Shown here: piece after piece, positions 10,996-21,401 of the stretch
Layout: each line of letters starts with the position of its first letter
How positions within the stretch are numbered: the stretch's first letter is position 1
From: Mesostigma viride
Lineage: Eukaryota > Streptophyta > Mesostigmatophyceae > Mesostigmatales > Mesostigmataceae
Length of the DNA: 64,000 nt
Assembly (NCBI GenBank): GCA_009746045.1
Contig: RPFO01000059.1
Coordinates: forward strand, 1,805,716-1,869,715
Direction of reading: 5' to 3'
Program-made: the position numbers and the translations under genes
The notes under the pieces: generated by a model
What the model was told of the DNA's origin: nothing
The model's database searches: none
The model's input: only the letters and a program-made list of their open reading frames with translations

Positions 10996-11611
10996 AGTTA
11001 ACGTAAAGGATTTACGTTAGATGGATAGAGATTGTTACGCTCTTTCCAACGGCACCTTGAACGCCTCATTTGGTTACGGGACGTAAAAGTTATGACGTTT
11101 CCTAGGCTGTGCCGACAGTACCCGGCGCGCCACTGGGGGCGCGTACGGACACAGGATGTACAAGTGTCACTTTGATCGTCCGCAGGACGTTGACAGGACT
11201 TGTACGGGACTTGATGGTCAATTGATAGGTAGGCGTGCTGTAGCGCGCCAGGACCTATGAGACAATTGATGCTGAGTAGTGTACGGATAGGTCCACAGGA
11301 CTAGCCGTATAGACAATTGATAGATCTGCGCGCCAAAGGCGTGCCAGAGTCTGTGTAATCAATTGATTGACAGTTCAGCTGTGACAGTACAGCTGAATAC
11401 TTGGACGCGTCCCTAGCAAGCTATATGTGTGACTTGGTCGCACCGGGACGCTAGCTCTTGCGTGCACGCTCTCTTGGCACAACGACCCTGTCGTCTGTGC
11501 TACGTGCAGTCTCGGACTTGACGTGACTTACGTCTGTGTTTGCTTATTATAATAAAGGCAACTTTCCTGCAAGAGCCATGGATTCCCTCGGGGTTAAACT
11601 CTCACTCAACT
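10996..11611 (+). repeat. Copia-C 5' LTR
   Basis: Bounded by AGTTAACG and CTCAACT. The octamer CAATTGAT occurs four times at about 40-55-base spacing (near 11219, 11272, 11312 and 11360), a candidate U3 regulatory array. A TATA-like CTATATG lies near 11420 and an AATAAA polyadenylation signal at 11551-11556. The bases right after the LTR (CGTATTACAATC) are similar in Copia-BD (CGAATTACAATC) and are the candidate primer-binding site; the matching tRNA was not identified. Confidence 0.85.
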
Positions 11612-11638
11612 CGTATTACAATCTTCGTAACAAGAAAA

Positions 11639-12424
11639 ATGCCGGACTCGATGGAGTTCCGCATACCGAGGGATTCTGAAATTTTGGGCAGTCCAGCGGA
11701 CATCGCCGAATCTCCGGCTGGTCCTTCGACGACTCCTGTTCGTGAAGATCGTCCGGTTCTTAATCCGGCGTGGCAGCGTGTTGTTGACCAGGCGGTAGCG
11801 TCCAGCTCGGAGCTACGCGCTCAGCAGCAGGCACTGCTGCAAGGCTTACGACTGCCACCCCCGCCTCCGCAACCTTCGATTGTTTCGGGGTTTCGCGATT
11901 ATCTCGATTCCATTCGAGCTTTGCTTGCGGACTTCGAAGTCCATACCCGGGCGGGGTTGCAAGCGCCCAGCGCGGTTGCCGAGGTCTCTGAGGAGATCGA
12001 CAACGCGGTTTCATCACTTACAGGTTATCAGCGCAATCTCGCTAACTGGCTGTCGGTTCGTTCGGGCGTCATTCCGACGATCACAACCAACCTGTTTCAA
12101 GACCTTGCGATTCTGCAGTTGCTGTCGCGAGGCTTTCGGACGCGAGAGCGGCAATTGCTGCTCAACCTTGTCGCGTTCTTGTCTGCATTGCGAGAGTGGG
12201 CGCCGGACGGGTGGGATTTTCTAACGATTCTTACCAACCCGCTCCGCATCGTCACCCGCCGCCGTCGTCGCCGCATTGATCCGGTGACGGGCCGTCGGTT
12301 GGACCCCATCGTCATCGAAACTCCGGTGACGATTGAGGTAGGGCAAGGCCAGGAGGGGCCTGCGCCTGTCGTCAACGATCCAATTTACGACTACGACTAC
12401 TGCGATTTTCGTGGTCTCGACTGA
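11639..12424 (+). CDS. Copia-C accessory ORF1 upstream of gag, unknown function
   Basis: The first ATG (MPDSMEFRIPRD) is 28 bases after the 5' LTR; the ORF has 261 codons and ends well before gag. It has a Pro-rich N-terminal third (PPPPPQPS), a helical centre (SEEIDNAVSSLTGYQRN, then NLVAFLSALRE) and an arginine cluster (VTRRRRRRIDPVTGRR) followed by a short acidic tail. The helical block is similar to one in the Copia-A ORF1. It is CpG-rich, in contrast to gag-pol of the same element. No known domain is recognised; the basic cluster suggests nucleic-acid binding or nuclear import, which is inference. Confidence 0.6.
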   Translation: MPDSMEFRIPRDSEILGSPADIAESPAGPSTTPVREDRPVLNPAWQRVVDQAVASSSELRAQQQALLQGLRLPPPPPQPSIVSGFRDYLDSIRALLADFEVHTRAGLQAPSAVAEVSEEIDNAVSSLTGYQRNLANWLSVRSGVIPTITTNLFQDLAILQLLSRGFRTRERQLLLNLVAFLSALREWAPDGWDFLTILTNPLRIVTRRRRRRIDPVTGRRLDPIVIETPVTIEVGQGQEGPAPVVNDPIYDYDYCDFRGLD

Positions 12425-12549
12425 ATTCGGCATGGTGGCGCGGTCGGCACCGGGGCAGGCGGCTTTTTGACAGATTGTACATATATACCTGTCTTTTGTT
12501 TTACAAGCTGCTTTGCTCAGGTCTATACATACAGCTAGTGTAGTGCATC

Positions 12550-13661
12550 ATGGCAGACGGGCGACGTAGCAAGGGCGCCCCAGCCAGTGGGAATAATGGT
12601 GGTGCTGGTAGTGGGACAGCTCACGTAGATGACGTGGGTGTCACCGGTGAAATAACCACTATACATCACAATAATAATAATGCACAAGCTGTTCATGGTT
12701 TTGACCTTACCACTCAGGGCTTATTAATTGTTAATCAGCTGCAACCTGTAACATCAGACTCCAAGCCTAAGCAGGCTGAAGAGTTTGTACGGGAAGGGTT
12801 TCCTAGTTTGTACGGGGGTACCAACTACTATCAGATCTGGATAGGCAGCAGCACGTTTGGCAAGTGCACTGATCAGATCAAGGACCTAACCAGGGAATGC
12901 AAGGTACTGCCAAGGCCAACAAGGCCTGGGCAGTATATGTAGCTGAGCTGAAGGAGTTGCTTGAAGACCAGCGCAAGAAGGTCGGCATCCATTGGCACGA
13001 CAAGTATCAAGGGTGGGAGGTCAAGGGGGATCTCATCCAGAATTTCCTTAGCTATTGCAAAATGGTTGAGGAAGGCAGGGCCCACGGTTTCAACGTGGCA
13101 GACAACATAGCCCTGACCAACTGGTTGAAGGTCTCTGGGCTGGATAAGGCCACACGTGGATCTTTAAAAGTCATGTGTGCCCCACACTCAACCCTCAAGG
13201 CCTACAAGGTCATAATCAAACAAGCACTCGAGGCAGAGGAGCTGTTTGAGGGTGGAGTGCCAGCAGTGAAGGCAACCCAGGCAGGTGGGCGTACCCAGGG
13301 GGGCTCCAAATCGTCTGAGGCTGACAGAAGCCAAGGAGGGCGTAGGGGCAACCACAACAAGCGGAAGGCCAATCATTCACCCGACCCTGACGGGAGGTCA
13401 CACTCCAAGTCGGTGTTCAGGCGGGTGGGTGGTCAGCCCAAGCAGGGCAACGCATCTGACAACGGGGGCGGTGGCCAGGGCAAGTCAAAGATCCAATGCT
13501 ACCTGTGCAAGGGGTGGGGGCACATCAAGAAGGAGTGTCCCAGCTTCAAGAAGACCCAGGGCCAGGGCAGCAACAAGAAAAACAACAACAAGAACAACAA
13601 CAAGTCCCAGGCAGGCCAGCCTTCAAAGGGCAGTCAACAAGAAGAAAACAAGGAGCAGTGA
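12550..13661 (+). pseudogene. gag: Copia-C gag (one frameshift)
   Basis: It starts MADGRRSKGAP. A first frame covers the N-terminus to about 12897; the second continues as capsid-like sequence (KANKAWAVYVAELKELL ... GFNVADNIALTNWL), a basic Ser/Gly-rich linker, one CCHC knuckle (CYLCKGWGHIKKEC) and an Asn/Lys-rich tail (NKKNNNKNNNK). A single-base change near 12897 would join the halves. Gag packages element RNA in virus-like particles. It ends with TGA at 13659-13661, and pol continues in the same frame. Confidence 0.8.
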
Positions 13662-13664
13662 CTG
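13659..13664 (+). promoter_or_regulatory. gag/pol boundary: in-frame UGA-CUG, candidate readthrough site
   Basis: The sequence reads GAG CAG TGA CTG TCT GAG. From 13662 to the pol ATG at 13803 the same frame is fully open (47 codons), so readthrough of one UGA would give a Gag-Pol fusion. Copia-A has the same arrangement. Confidence 0.6.
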
Positions 13665-16600
13665 TCTGAGGCAACCCCTACACACCTTAATTCACCCAAG
13701 GGGGAGGCCAGGTGCTCCAATGCAGATTTTATATCTGGGCAACAAGAGGGTGATCTCCAGGTTCAGGATGGCCCCAGGTCACCTGGAGAGGTACAGGTTC
13801 CTATGAAGACGTCCTTGACAGCTGGTGCAGCTGTAAGAATGTCTGACCCCATGCATCCTCGTGCTGAGCACGAGGGTGGACCTCTCATTTTGAGAGAAAC
13901 CAATGTACAACCACAGAGGGGTGTGAAGGCCTCTGGTGGTATGCATGTGGTCCCTGCTGGCGGTCCAGGTGTTGGGCATGAGCAGGGTGACTCAGGCTCT
14001 GAGTCAGAACAGGATGGAAGTCAGCATGGTGATGCTGGACAACCTGACAGCACAGTCCTGACTGTGCCAGGGACTGCTTCCTCTGTGTACCAGGAGTTGG
14101 GTGCCCGAATCCACAACATGTTTGGGCATGCCACTTCTCTGTCAAACAACTTTGCCTTCCGTATGGGCAGGGCACCCCTTCTTAAGGCGTGTCAGCAAGC
14201 TGCCTCACGGTGTAAGTGCCAGTTGTCCTCCAACAAGCCCAGGAAATCACATGCCAAAGCTCTACCTCAGAGCATTGGTGATCTGCAGTGTGATATCCAA
14301 CACATCAGGGGCATGCAACTGTTGGTGTGCGTGGACAGGTACACAAAATACAAGGTGCTGGAGCATTTACCTTCTATGAAGAACAGGTACTTGCTGGCTG
14401 CCCTGCAGAATGTAAGAGCCAAGTTTCCTACCACAAGGATCCAGGTGGACATGCAGTTTCAGCATCTCAAGGGTGATCCCACCCTTCCTGAGTTGCTGGT
14501 TACACCTAGGGAGGCTCATGGGCAGCAGGGTGCTATCGAGAGGGCAATCCAGGAGGTCAAGAAATTGATCATCTCTGAAGACTGGGTACCCTTGTCTGCA
14601 CCTGCACTTGTCAGGAGTGCATGGCTGAGGAACGTGGAGCAGCAGCTGAACAGCAGGGTTAACTTCTACTATGATGGAGTTGCTGTCAGCCCAATGGGTC
14701 TATATCATGGCCTGTGCCCACCACATGTGCTGGAGGGCTGGAAACATGCTGCACATGTCACCTTTGCCAAGCTGAGGGAGAAGGACCGGGGTTGGAAGAT
14801 GCTGGAGCCACAAGTGGGTCAGAAGGTCCTAGCTTGGAAGGAACCTAGCCTTTATGGCAAACGTGGTAGCTGGAGTCCTGGGGTGGTTACCCAGGTTGAT
14901 GAAGCTAGCCACGCATGCTTGGTCAGCATGGAGGACGAACCAAAGCATGTGCACCGGCTGAGTTGGTCATATGTCAAGCCTAACCTGATGAATGAGGGCA
15001 GTCAGGCACAAGGCTCACAGGACCTGCAGGATTTTCAGGTCCCAAGTGACATCACTGACGCAACGACCACATCTGTTGCAGGGGAATCTGTCAGCCCTGG
15101 CCAGGTTGCAGAGGTACCTGTTGAACAGGCTGCAAGGTCAACAGCTGGGGAGTCAACTGTCAAGCCCAAGGCTCTAACCAAGCCCAGGGGGACAAGTTTG
15201 GCTGGATTGATTGGGGCTCTGCAAAGGGCCAAGAAGCAGCCCAAGGTAGCCAAGCTCAGGTGGCATGGCAATCTGGGGCTGGACACTGCCTTAGAGGTAG
15301 ACACTAATTCTCAGGTTTCCATCATTGGGACCAGAGCTGCAGCAGGGTACAGCATGACTGAACCCAGCTATCAGTTTGTGTCTGACTTCAGTGGCGGGGT
15401 ACACGTGAAGGTACTGGGTGAGGTATCATTCCTATCCTTGGACAGGACACTGCTTTTTGTGTCTTGGAGGGCTATCAGGGACCTGCTCTTCTGGGGCAGA
15501 ATTTCCTATGCCAGGATGGGGTAGTGATCACGTCCTCTCTCCTGACTAAGGAAGGGGCTGGTCAGGTCCCACTGATTAATTTCAGGACCACTCACCTATC
15601 ACGTGCAGTAACCAGGACGGTTAAGCGTGTGCAAGTGTGCCAGGGGCAGGAGCCCTTGGTTGATGACCTCATATTGCCAGCTGCTAGTCATCCAAGCAGT
15701 TTGGGCATTGGTCCTCACTCACTTGCTGGACACAGCCCTATCAACTACCAAGGCCTGGTGAAGCTCATGTCCTCTCCCATTATGTGTCCCCAGGTCACAC
15801 TGGGTCTGATTAAATCTGGGGAGGACTGGATCTCCAAGAAATGCGTGGAACCTGTCAATGACCTGCCTCCTGCACGACGTCTACTCAAGCTCAAGTTTGT
15901 CATCAAGATGAAGGAGGTGGACGGGGTCAAGGTACCACATGTCAGGCCAGTGCTGAATGAGTTCAAGGGTACTGGTGAGTGCACTGCTGAGGAGTTGTAT
16001 ACCCCTGGCATGCTGCATGACACTTGGAGGCTGCTGCTGTGTGTATTTCTAGGCCTTCTCAACAAGGGCTTGGACTATGGCTCAGTGGTGGTAGACTTCA
16101 AGAGGGCATTTCTGGAGGGGGATGCAGATGTGGCACAGGAAAAGTGGGAGGGCAAGACGCCTTTCTATGTCAGGGTGCCTGCTGTATGGAAAAGGGACAT
16201 TCACACTGAGTTCCTTAAAATCCTCAAGGGCCTGGAGGGCCTGAGGTCAAGTCCAATAATCTGGAGGGAGACTCTCAACCGTTTCCTGAAGGAGCATTGC
16301 AACTTGAAGGTCTCTCCTGTAGACCCCTGTCTGTTTCTGGGGCAATGGGAAGGCCTACCAGTGTATGCTTCGCTGCACGGGGATGACCTACATCTGATAG
16401 CTCCCACGTCGTGGCTTAAGGAGCTGATCTCCATCATTAAGTCCAAGTTTCCTCTGGGTAGGGAGCAATGGCAGGTGGAGAATGAGCCTCTGCTGTTTGT
16501 GGGCATGGAGGCCACACTGGTGAAGAAGGGGGGGAGTGGCGTATGCTGCTGGTGGGGGGCAATGATTATCAAGAGACCCTCATTAGCAAGCTTCCTCCAG

Positions 16601-17286
16601 TCATCACACAGGCACTGTGTCCCATGGTGAGGGGCATGGTTGCTTGGGTGGCAGGCATTTCCAGGCCAGACCTTATGGTCATAGCCAGGTTGCCTGATGA
16701 CATGCTGATGGAGCTAGGGTCTGCCAAGGTGGCTGATCAGGTCAGGGCTTCATCTGGCATTCTGTTGTCTGCAGTGGATTTATCACAACCCATTTGCATG
16801 GAGCTGTATGTGGATAGCTCAATGGACAGCAGGCAGGTCTCCAAGGTCAGGGGCAGGGCTGCAGGGCTCTTTGTGCTCAGACAGGAAGGCCTGGGGAGTT
16901 TGGTGAGCTGGTTTAGTCGCCTGCACAAACGGGTGGCTGTCAGCAGTGATGTGGCAGAATGCAGGGCTATTTGTGAAGGCATTCACACAAGCCTTTATCT
17001 GAAGGAGTTGCTTCATCAGATGACTTCTAACACTCCTTGGCCACTTCAGGTTACCACTCTTCTCAAAACAGACTCCATGGGGATGGTGCAGTTTGTGCAC
17101 AGGCAGATGGCCAGAAGTAGGGACTTGGATTATCTCCTTCTTAAGGAATTGTCCTCCTTGGCCAATATTGAGCATATCCCTGGGGTTGACAATCCTGCTG
17201 ATGCTTTGACCAAGCTAGTGCAGAAGGCAGCAGTGCAATACAAGGTTCTTCAGTCTCTGATGGACCCATCTCAGCAAGCTGTCTAA
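13662..17286 (+). pseudogene. pol: Copia-C pol: integrase, protease-like, RT, RNase H (two frameshifts)
   Basis: Domains in order: pre-integrase HHCC (IHNMFGH ... CKC, about 14110-14220); integrase core with D (QCDIQH, about 14287), D (QVDMQF) and E (AIERAI, about 14540); SH3-like tail to about 14980; retropepsin-like block (EVDTNSQVSI from about 15295; LLGQNF near 15500); RT (VDFKRAFLEGD; HGDD at 16376-16387); RNase H (YVDSSMDSR, AECRAICEG, KTDSMGM, NPADALTK). Breaks are near 15430 (one C short) and near 16530, where a G run has 7 instead of 8. Protease after integrase and HGDD for YxDD are shared with Copia-A; HGDD is also in Copia-BD. Confidence 0.85.
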
Positions 17287-18236
17287 GCTGGTGCCTGGTT
17301 ATAGGGCATTGGAGAGCAGATTGTGTGGTAGTGTCAGCATTGTGACTGGCATAATACCTGTATTTTAGTCTGTACTAAGGCTCATGGACCATGGTACACT
17401 CACTCTGATTTTAATCAGGATACAGCCAGGTTTTGGCTGGGGTTCATGCTGTTGACTACACAAGGTTGACAGGTCCATTACAGACCATGTATTCTATTTT
17501 AAAAGAAATGTATATTTGTACATACCTCTCACAATGGTCTGGGAACCTTTATTCTGGGGTTTATAGGGCGGGGTTCGATTCCCTGGTATTATGTTTCTAC
17601 AAGCTGGCCTGCTCAGGTGTTTTACCTGTTCAGACTTCCCTAGTTCCCCAGGGCAGGATTTAATTGTTGCCTATGTGTTTCATTTTGTCATTTGTTTGCT
17701 GTGGCAATTTATCATCTGACAAGTAGACGGGCGCCATAAGACGGGCGCCAATACTAACCTGTTGAGAGTATGACGGGGAAACTATTGTAATACGTCTTAC
17801 TTTGTCAAGTGGTATTTAATTGTCATGGATTTATTATGCTTATATTGAATATGTACTGGGTTTTATGGGATTAGTATCTGGGATTAATGTAACTCACCGC
17901 CAGAAGGTCATTGTACTGGAGGCTCTACCGAGGTGATGGGATTAATTCCTGGAGAAGACCTCATAGAATTAACCTGTATGTATTTAATTTTGTGTGTTTC
18001 TAATATCTGGTGGTACTCTGTAATGCCACTTCCATAGGTTTTTATCCATTTCTCATGGAATGGTTTTCCCTGTGGCAGATCTGTTTCTTTTCCAGTTCCT
18101 TAAAAGAAAGGGCTGGGGGAATGGCAATGGCCATTAAAGACATCTGTTCAAGCTTCAAGCTGGAGTGAAGGACATTTCAAGCTACTTCAAGGGTCCCTGG
18201 CAGGGGATGTGATCCCTAAAGAAAAGAAGGGATTGG
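17287..18236 (+). other. Copia-C 3' untranslated region
   Basis: Long non-coding stretch between RNase H and the 3' LTR. It holds a T-arm/B-box-like block at 17561-17586, a short repeat GACGGGCGCCA near 17727-17752, and a purine-rich tract (AAAGAAAAGAAGGG, 18218-18236) directly before the LTR, which is the plus-strand primer site. Confidence 0.65.
17561..17586 (+). other. tRNA T-arm / B-box-like motif in copia 3' UTR
   Basis: TATAGGGC followed by GGGGTTCGATTCCCTGG. It matches the motif in Copia-BD (8703-8730) at the same relative place, about 240-280 bases after the RNase H stop. Confidence 0.5.
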
Positions 18237-18852
18237 AGTTAACGTAAAGGATTTACGTTAGATGGATAGAGATTGTTACGCTCTTTCCAACGGCACCTTG
18301 AACGCCTCATTTGGTTACGGGACGTAAAAGTTATGACGTTTCCTAGGCTGTGCCGACAGTACCCGGCGCGCCACTGTGGGCGCGTACGGACACAGGATGT
18401 ACAAGTGTCACTTTGATAGTCCGCAGGACGTTGACAGGACTTGTACAGGACTTGATGGTCAATTGATAGGTAGGCGTGCTGTAGCGCGCCAGGACCTATG
18501 AGACAATTGATGCTGAGTAGTGTACGGATAGGTCCACAGGACTAGCCGTATAGACAATTGATAGATCTGCGCGCCAAAGGCGTGCCAGAGTCTGTGTAAT
18601 CAATTGATTGACAGTTCAGCTGTGACAGTACAGCTGAATACTTGGACGCGTCCCTAGCAAGCTATATGTGTGACTTGGTCGCACCGGGACGCTAGCTCTT
18701 GCGTGCACGCTCTCTTGGCACAACGACCCTGTCGTCTGTGCTACGTGCAGTCTCGGACTTGACGTGACTTACGTCTGTGTTTGCTTATTATAATAAAGGC
18801 AACTTTCCTGCAAGAGCCATGGATTCCCTCGGGGTTAAACTCTCACTCAACT
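18237..18852 (+). repeat. Copia-C 3' LTR
   Basis: It has the same length and ends as 10996-11611, with about three substitutions seen. An AATAAA is at 18792-18797. It is followed by AATAC, the likely target duplication. Confidence 0.88.
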
Positions 18853-18885
18853 AATACAGTATCCCGAGTCCATTCAGTGCTTTGC

Positions 18886-19458
18886 TGTTACGCCCAGGCT
18901 CTACTCGATCCCAAACCCCGCGCCTAACCTTACCTAAACTAGTGAGGGTACCTAGCGATGAGGAGCTGTATTGGCTATAAGACCTAGGACGCGACGACTC
19001 TGCTCTCAATGCATTCCGATACATGCGGTTACTGTACGCCATATACCAAATAATGCCGGGACACTACGAAGTAAACACTGGTAAATTCACGACCCAAAAC
19101 GATGTATTACAATTCCATAATACACGCCGAGTGCGATTCACGAAGGACAACCGCTGCATAAATGATCGCCGACATGCGTGTATGCTCGGGCCGACACCGA
19201 CCCTCGCCTACAGGACCAACGCATGTCCACAAGGTTCAAACGGAGGATAAAGGACCACTACTAAAGTACGCAGCGCGGCGCGACTGCACCAAGCCACCAT
19301 ACTGTACGATTGCCACGTCACAAGGCCCGGTACCAACCGGCCAAAAAGGTCCTAACTACACGTAAGCTTAAGAAAGTCAATGGACTGTCTCGAAATGGCT
19401 GAGGCACAAAGGACCTAATTTACGTCCGTAACAACAACAAAAGTTACGCGACGTAACA
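18886..19458 (-). repeat. Gyp-2 3' LTR
   Basis: Ends are TGTTACGCCC and GCGACGTAACA. On the minus strand it is preceded by a purine tract (TGTGGGGGGGGAGG, 19459-19472). Confidence 0.9.
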
Positions 19459-19594
19459 CCTCCCCCCCCACAAAGGTAGGGAGCCCTCGCCCTACGTACA
19501 CGGAGGAAACCAAACGAGAAGGAGGATCTAAAGCACCCAACAAAGCCTAACACAATCGACAGGCCATCCAAGGTACAAAGCACCAACATGTTAA
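19459..19594 (-). other. Gyp-2 3' UTR, distal part
   Basis: It contains the polypurine tract beside the LTR and matches the Gyp-3 3' UTR near 43859-43990. It is interrupted at 19600 by Gyp-1 and resumes at 32955-33185. No gene. Confidence 0.75.
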
Positions 19595-19599
19595 CTCGG

Positions 19600-20186
19600 T
19601 GTTACGTCCCGGCCCTTTAGGACCGTCGGACGTAACAATGGAATAAATTACTAAGGCCTTGTGGCCGTTGTACTAAGTTTTAGGGACGTTGGTTATTGTG
19701 TGAATTGGACTAGTTATCTTGGTCCTAGGTTGCCCTTTTAGGAGCCGGTGCTGTGGCGCCGCGCCAGTTCTGAGTCTGTCCGAAGTACTAGACGTGGATC
19801 CTGTAGTTGAGGGTCGATGTCGGCCCGGATCCTACGTGGAATGATTGGCTTGGATTGTTCCAGGGAAATTGGCGTGTATCTGCGCCGCAATCAACCTAGG
19901 TTAAATTGGTCCGAGGACGAGAGTCTCGTCCTCTTGGTTTGATGAATGATAAGTGCGAATACGCCTACACATTGAACCCGGGGCAATTATCCATTTGTAT
20001 TTGGTGTTGCTAGCCATTATAAGTGTGTACTAATTAGCTTGGCATCAAGCCGTGATGCCAGATATCTCACGACTCACGTCGTGAAGCGCAACCTACTTTA
20101 GGCTACCTTGAATTATTCCTAATTCCGGCAAGAAGGGTCTTTCGCTACGTAGCTCAGGCTAGGTGTGTCTGGGCTGGGACGTAACA
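19600..20186 (+). repeat. Gyp-1 5' LTR
   Basis: 587 bases with 11-base inverted ends. An AATAAA lies at 19642-19647. It is followed after one base by the PBS. Confidence 0.92.
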
Positions 20187-20187
20187 C

Positions 20188-20200
20188 TGGTTATCGGAGG
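20188..20200 (+). promoter_or_regulatory. Gyp-1 primer-binding site
   Basis: TGGTTATCGGAGG starts one base after the LTR, as expected for a tRNA primer 3' end (…CCA). Gyp-2 (TGGTATCGGAGG) and Gyp-3 (TGGTTCCGGAGG) have related sites. Confidence 0.7.
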
Positions 20201-20935
20201 AAATGTGCTGGAAAGGTTAGCTAACTCTCGCGGAGAGGGTTAGTGAGCCAATTAGGATACCAAGGCTGAGTTTGACGTAGGTAGAGGTTCCGGAATTCAA
20301 CGACTGCTGACTGGTCGGCGGCCAGCCCGTAAAGGGATTCAACGACGACCTAGCCAGCAAGCGGCCAGTCTGGGATACTCGGCGCGGGGCTAGCAATAGT
20401 CCTGTGGTGAGGTGCTGTAAACGATAGCGTTCAGCTCTCCTGCTTTCAACGACACCTAGTGGCGGCCAGGGCTTGCCTTCAACGACACCGGGTGGCGGCC
20501 AGCTCAGGAGGATTTAACGTCATCGAATATGGTTCGTCCCCTAGATAGGTTCTTTTCTTTGCAAGCGATGCCTGTGGAAGGCTAGCTGGCGTGCTTGCCT
20601 TCTCTCCGGGACCGCACGCGTAGGGGGTTCTTGTTATACGTTGTGCTTCTATAGGTTCGTTGTGAATGTCGTTGGTGCCAATGGAAGTCGCGGATGACGA
20701 CCATTCGTTGTTTTACATGTTGTGGGGGTGAATACCGTCTGGCTGTTGCCGACTGTGTTGACGGTGTTTACCTCCGTGTAATCATTGTATAGCCCCTTTG
20801 CCGCGGAAGGCTAGGGGCGTGTGCTGTGCTACACTCCGTGCTCTCTCCTCGTTTGTTTAAGGTCACTGCATTAGAGGTAGCCTGGGTTTCCCCTTTCTCT
20901 CCTGCTTGCAAGCCGCTGCCAGACTATGATGTAAC
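20201..20935 (+). other. Gyp-1 leader
   Basis: 735 bases between PBS and ORF0 without a coding domain. It holds short repeats of the type TTCAACGAC...GGCGGCCAG near 20300-20500, which may be structural (packaging) RNA. Confidence 0.5.
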
Positions 20936-21274
20936 ATGCCACGACGTAAAATAAACAAGGGTGGACAGTCTGGATTTCCTTACTACGCAGTAGCTCACGA
21001 CGGGGATAAGGGTAGACCCGCTATATTCTACAGCTGGAAGACTTGTGAGGAACACATTAAAGATAAGATATTGTCCCAAGGCTCTAGTGCTAAGTGGAAA
21101 GGGTTTGATAACATCGCAGATGCAGATAGGTTTGTTAGGGAATACATGCCATTGCCTGAGGGGATGCACATCACACGTGAATGCTCCAAGACACCCACGC
21201 TCAGCAGCCAGGGGGAGGGAACCGCAGTTACAGTTACCTTCTCTCAGTTGACCATTGGCCCTAGCAAACAGTAG
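20936..21274 (+). CDS. Gyp-1 ORF0: viroplasmin/RNase H1-type hybrid-binding protein
   Basis: 112 residues from ATG at 20936. Residues about 14-70 (FPYYAVAHDGDKG, FYSWKTCEEHI, KWKGF, DADRFVREYM) fit the pattern of the small domain at the N-terminus of eukaryotic RNase H1 and in caulimovirus protein VI (YYAV..G...GI...W..C......G....KF.....A..F). In RNase H1 this domain binds RNA/DNA hybrids; here it may bind replication intermediates, which is inference. Gyp-3 (52572-52964) and Gyp-2 (55844-56279, broken) have an ORF in the same place. It lies 127 bases before gag in a different frame. Confidence 0.7.
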   Translation: MPRRKINKGGQSGFPYYAVAHDGDKGRPAIFYSWKTCEEHIKDKILSQGSSAKWKGFDNIADADRFVREYMPLPEGMHITRECSKTPTLSSQGEGTAVTVTFSQLTIGPSKQ

Positions 21275-21401
21275 AGGATACTATTACTAGGAAGCAATAC
21301 TAGGTTCTATATCTATAGATCCATAGCACGTGGTTGCTCTTTCTCTCTCTCTTCTTCCTGGGGAGGTGATGCCTGCTGTGTAAGGTACCGGTACGAGCAC
21401 C

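Larger units (their letters stand above)
10996..18852 (+). mobile_element. Copia-C: most complete copia-type element
   Basis: Two 616-base LTRs (10996-11611, 18237-18852) differ at about three bases. Between them lie ORF1, gag and pol on the plus strand. Flanks AATAT (10991-10995) and AATAC (18853-18857) are a 5-base target duplication with one mismatch. LTR ends are AGTTAACG and CACTCAACT. Gag has one and pol two single-base frameshifts, at least one in a homopolymer, so the copy is very young and nearly coding-competent. Confidence 0.9.
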
